Shown: one piece after another, positions 35,013-35,371 of the stretch
Position numbering within the stretch: position 1 is the stretch's first letter
How the letters are laid out: each line of letters starts with the position of its first letter
From: Clostridia bacterium
GTDB lineage: Bacteria > Bacillota > Clostridia > Christensenellales > UBA1242
Reading direction: 5' to 3'
NCBI GenBank assembly: GCA_017481235.1
Contig: JAFUPL010000036.1
Span: 1-35,371 of the forward strand
Length of the DNA stretch: 35,371 nt
Notes under the pieces: generated by a model
What the model saw: only the letters and a program-made list of their open reading frames with translations
Told to the model about the DNA's origin: nothing
Databases searched by the model: none
Program-made: the position numbers and the translations under genes

Positions 35013-35371
35013 TTAATAGTTTTCGTTATTATCAAGGTTAATGCCATAAGATTCCATTTTTTGAATAACTTCCTCTAATGATTTAGCACCCATATTACGT
35101 ACTTTCAACATATCTGCTCTTGTCTTCTTAGCCAAGTCGCCAATAGTTTCAATACCAGCACGCTTCAAGCAGTTGTAGCTACGAACGCTAAGTTCCATTT
35201 CCTCAATAGGTTTTTCAAACAATTTTGTTCTTTCGTCTTCTTTTCTTGCCACCAATATATCTGTATCAGCCATTGTTTCAACAAGTTCAACAAACATATT
35301 AAAGTAGTCATTAAGTAGTTTTGCACTTAATGCAATAACTTCCTTAGCACTTACAGTGCCATAAGTTTGCA
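35013..35371 (-). CDS. rpoA: RNA polymerase alpha subunit (partial, N-terminus off the window)
   Basis: The frame stays open to the window edge (upstream of the internal ATG at 35297 I read QTYGTVSAKEVIALSAKLLN and on), so the gene is cut by the window, not short. The visible part contains the end of the N-terminal dimerisation domain, a short linker, and the C-terminal domain (ELSVRSYNCLKRAGIETIGD, then LKVRNMGAKSLEEV), which contacts UP elements and activators. The gene order rpoA-rplQ is the conserved end of the ribosomal operon. Confidence 0.97.
   Translation of the reverse strand, partial: QTYGTVSAKEVIALSAKLLNDYFNMFVELVETMADTDILVARKEDERTKLFEKPIEEMELSVRSYNCLKRAGIETIGDLAKKTRADMLKVRNMGAKSLEEVIQKMESYGINLDNNENY

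Noticed and set aside
35013..35297. Short 94-residue stand-alone RpoA C-terminal domain protein
   Set aside because: The frame continues without a stop to the window edge with typical RpoA N-terminal-domain sequence, so it is the cut 3' part of a normal rpoA.

Overview
This window looks like chromosomal DNA of a low-G+C, anaerobic, Gram-positive-type bacterium. It probably comes from an uncultured lineage of Bacillota/Clostridia. The evidence is an oxygen-sensitive class III ribonucleotide reductase (nrdD/nrdG), SepF-type cell division, strong AGGAGG-like ribosome binding sites, consensus sigma-A promoters, and very A/T-rich spacers. The standard genetic code fits. I see no tRNA, rRNA, CRISPR array, transposase, integrase or phage gene.

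Layout. Nearly everything is on the minus strand. Positions 1-2513 hold nrdG (cut by the window edge) and nrdD. A divergent Crp/Fnr-family regulator (2626-3282, +) follows, then a plus-strand pair encoding a DUF2975-like membrane protein and a small XRE/Cro-type HTH protein (3459-4150). Next are uvrA and uvrB (4304-9292), a tandem pair of small paralogous proteins with a winged-helix-like N-terminus and C-terminal membrane segments (9404-10140), pepF-type oligoendopeptidase (10429-12189), a phosphoglycosyl transferase with a SHOCT-like tail (12403-13164), and a 1202-residue Ig-like surface protein (13381-16989). A cell-envelope operon follows at 17173-19259: a small unknown protein, sepF, lspA and an rluD-like gene. 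Then comes one giant 12.7-kb gene for a 4225-residue N-terminally anchored surface protein (19461-32138). The window ends with rsmA/ksgA, tatD, rplQ and the 3' part of rpoA (cut by the window edge).

How the parts work together. The housekeeping genes serve nucleotide reduction, excision repair, peptide turnover, cell division and lipoprotein maturation, and ribosome and RNA polymerase assembly. Interleaved with them is a cell-surface theme: a membrane sugar-phosphate transferase, a large Ig-type protein and the giant protein, the last two each with its own near-consensus promoter and terminator. The least explained items are the giant protein with its short Tyr-rich Y-x-P-N-x-Y-Y modules, the winged-helix/membrane paralog pair, and a pair of matched 17-bp operator-like sites exactly 31 bp apart in front of the DUF2975/HTH pair.

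Regulatory architecture is unusually readable: ten promoter-like sites (most with 17-bp spacing) and eight terminator-like hairpins, several bidirectional with A-run/T-run arms, were found by eye and checked base by base. The only gene-free stretch above 300 bases is 32139-32538.
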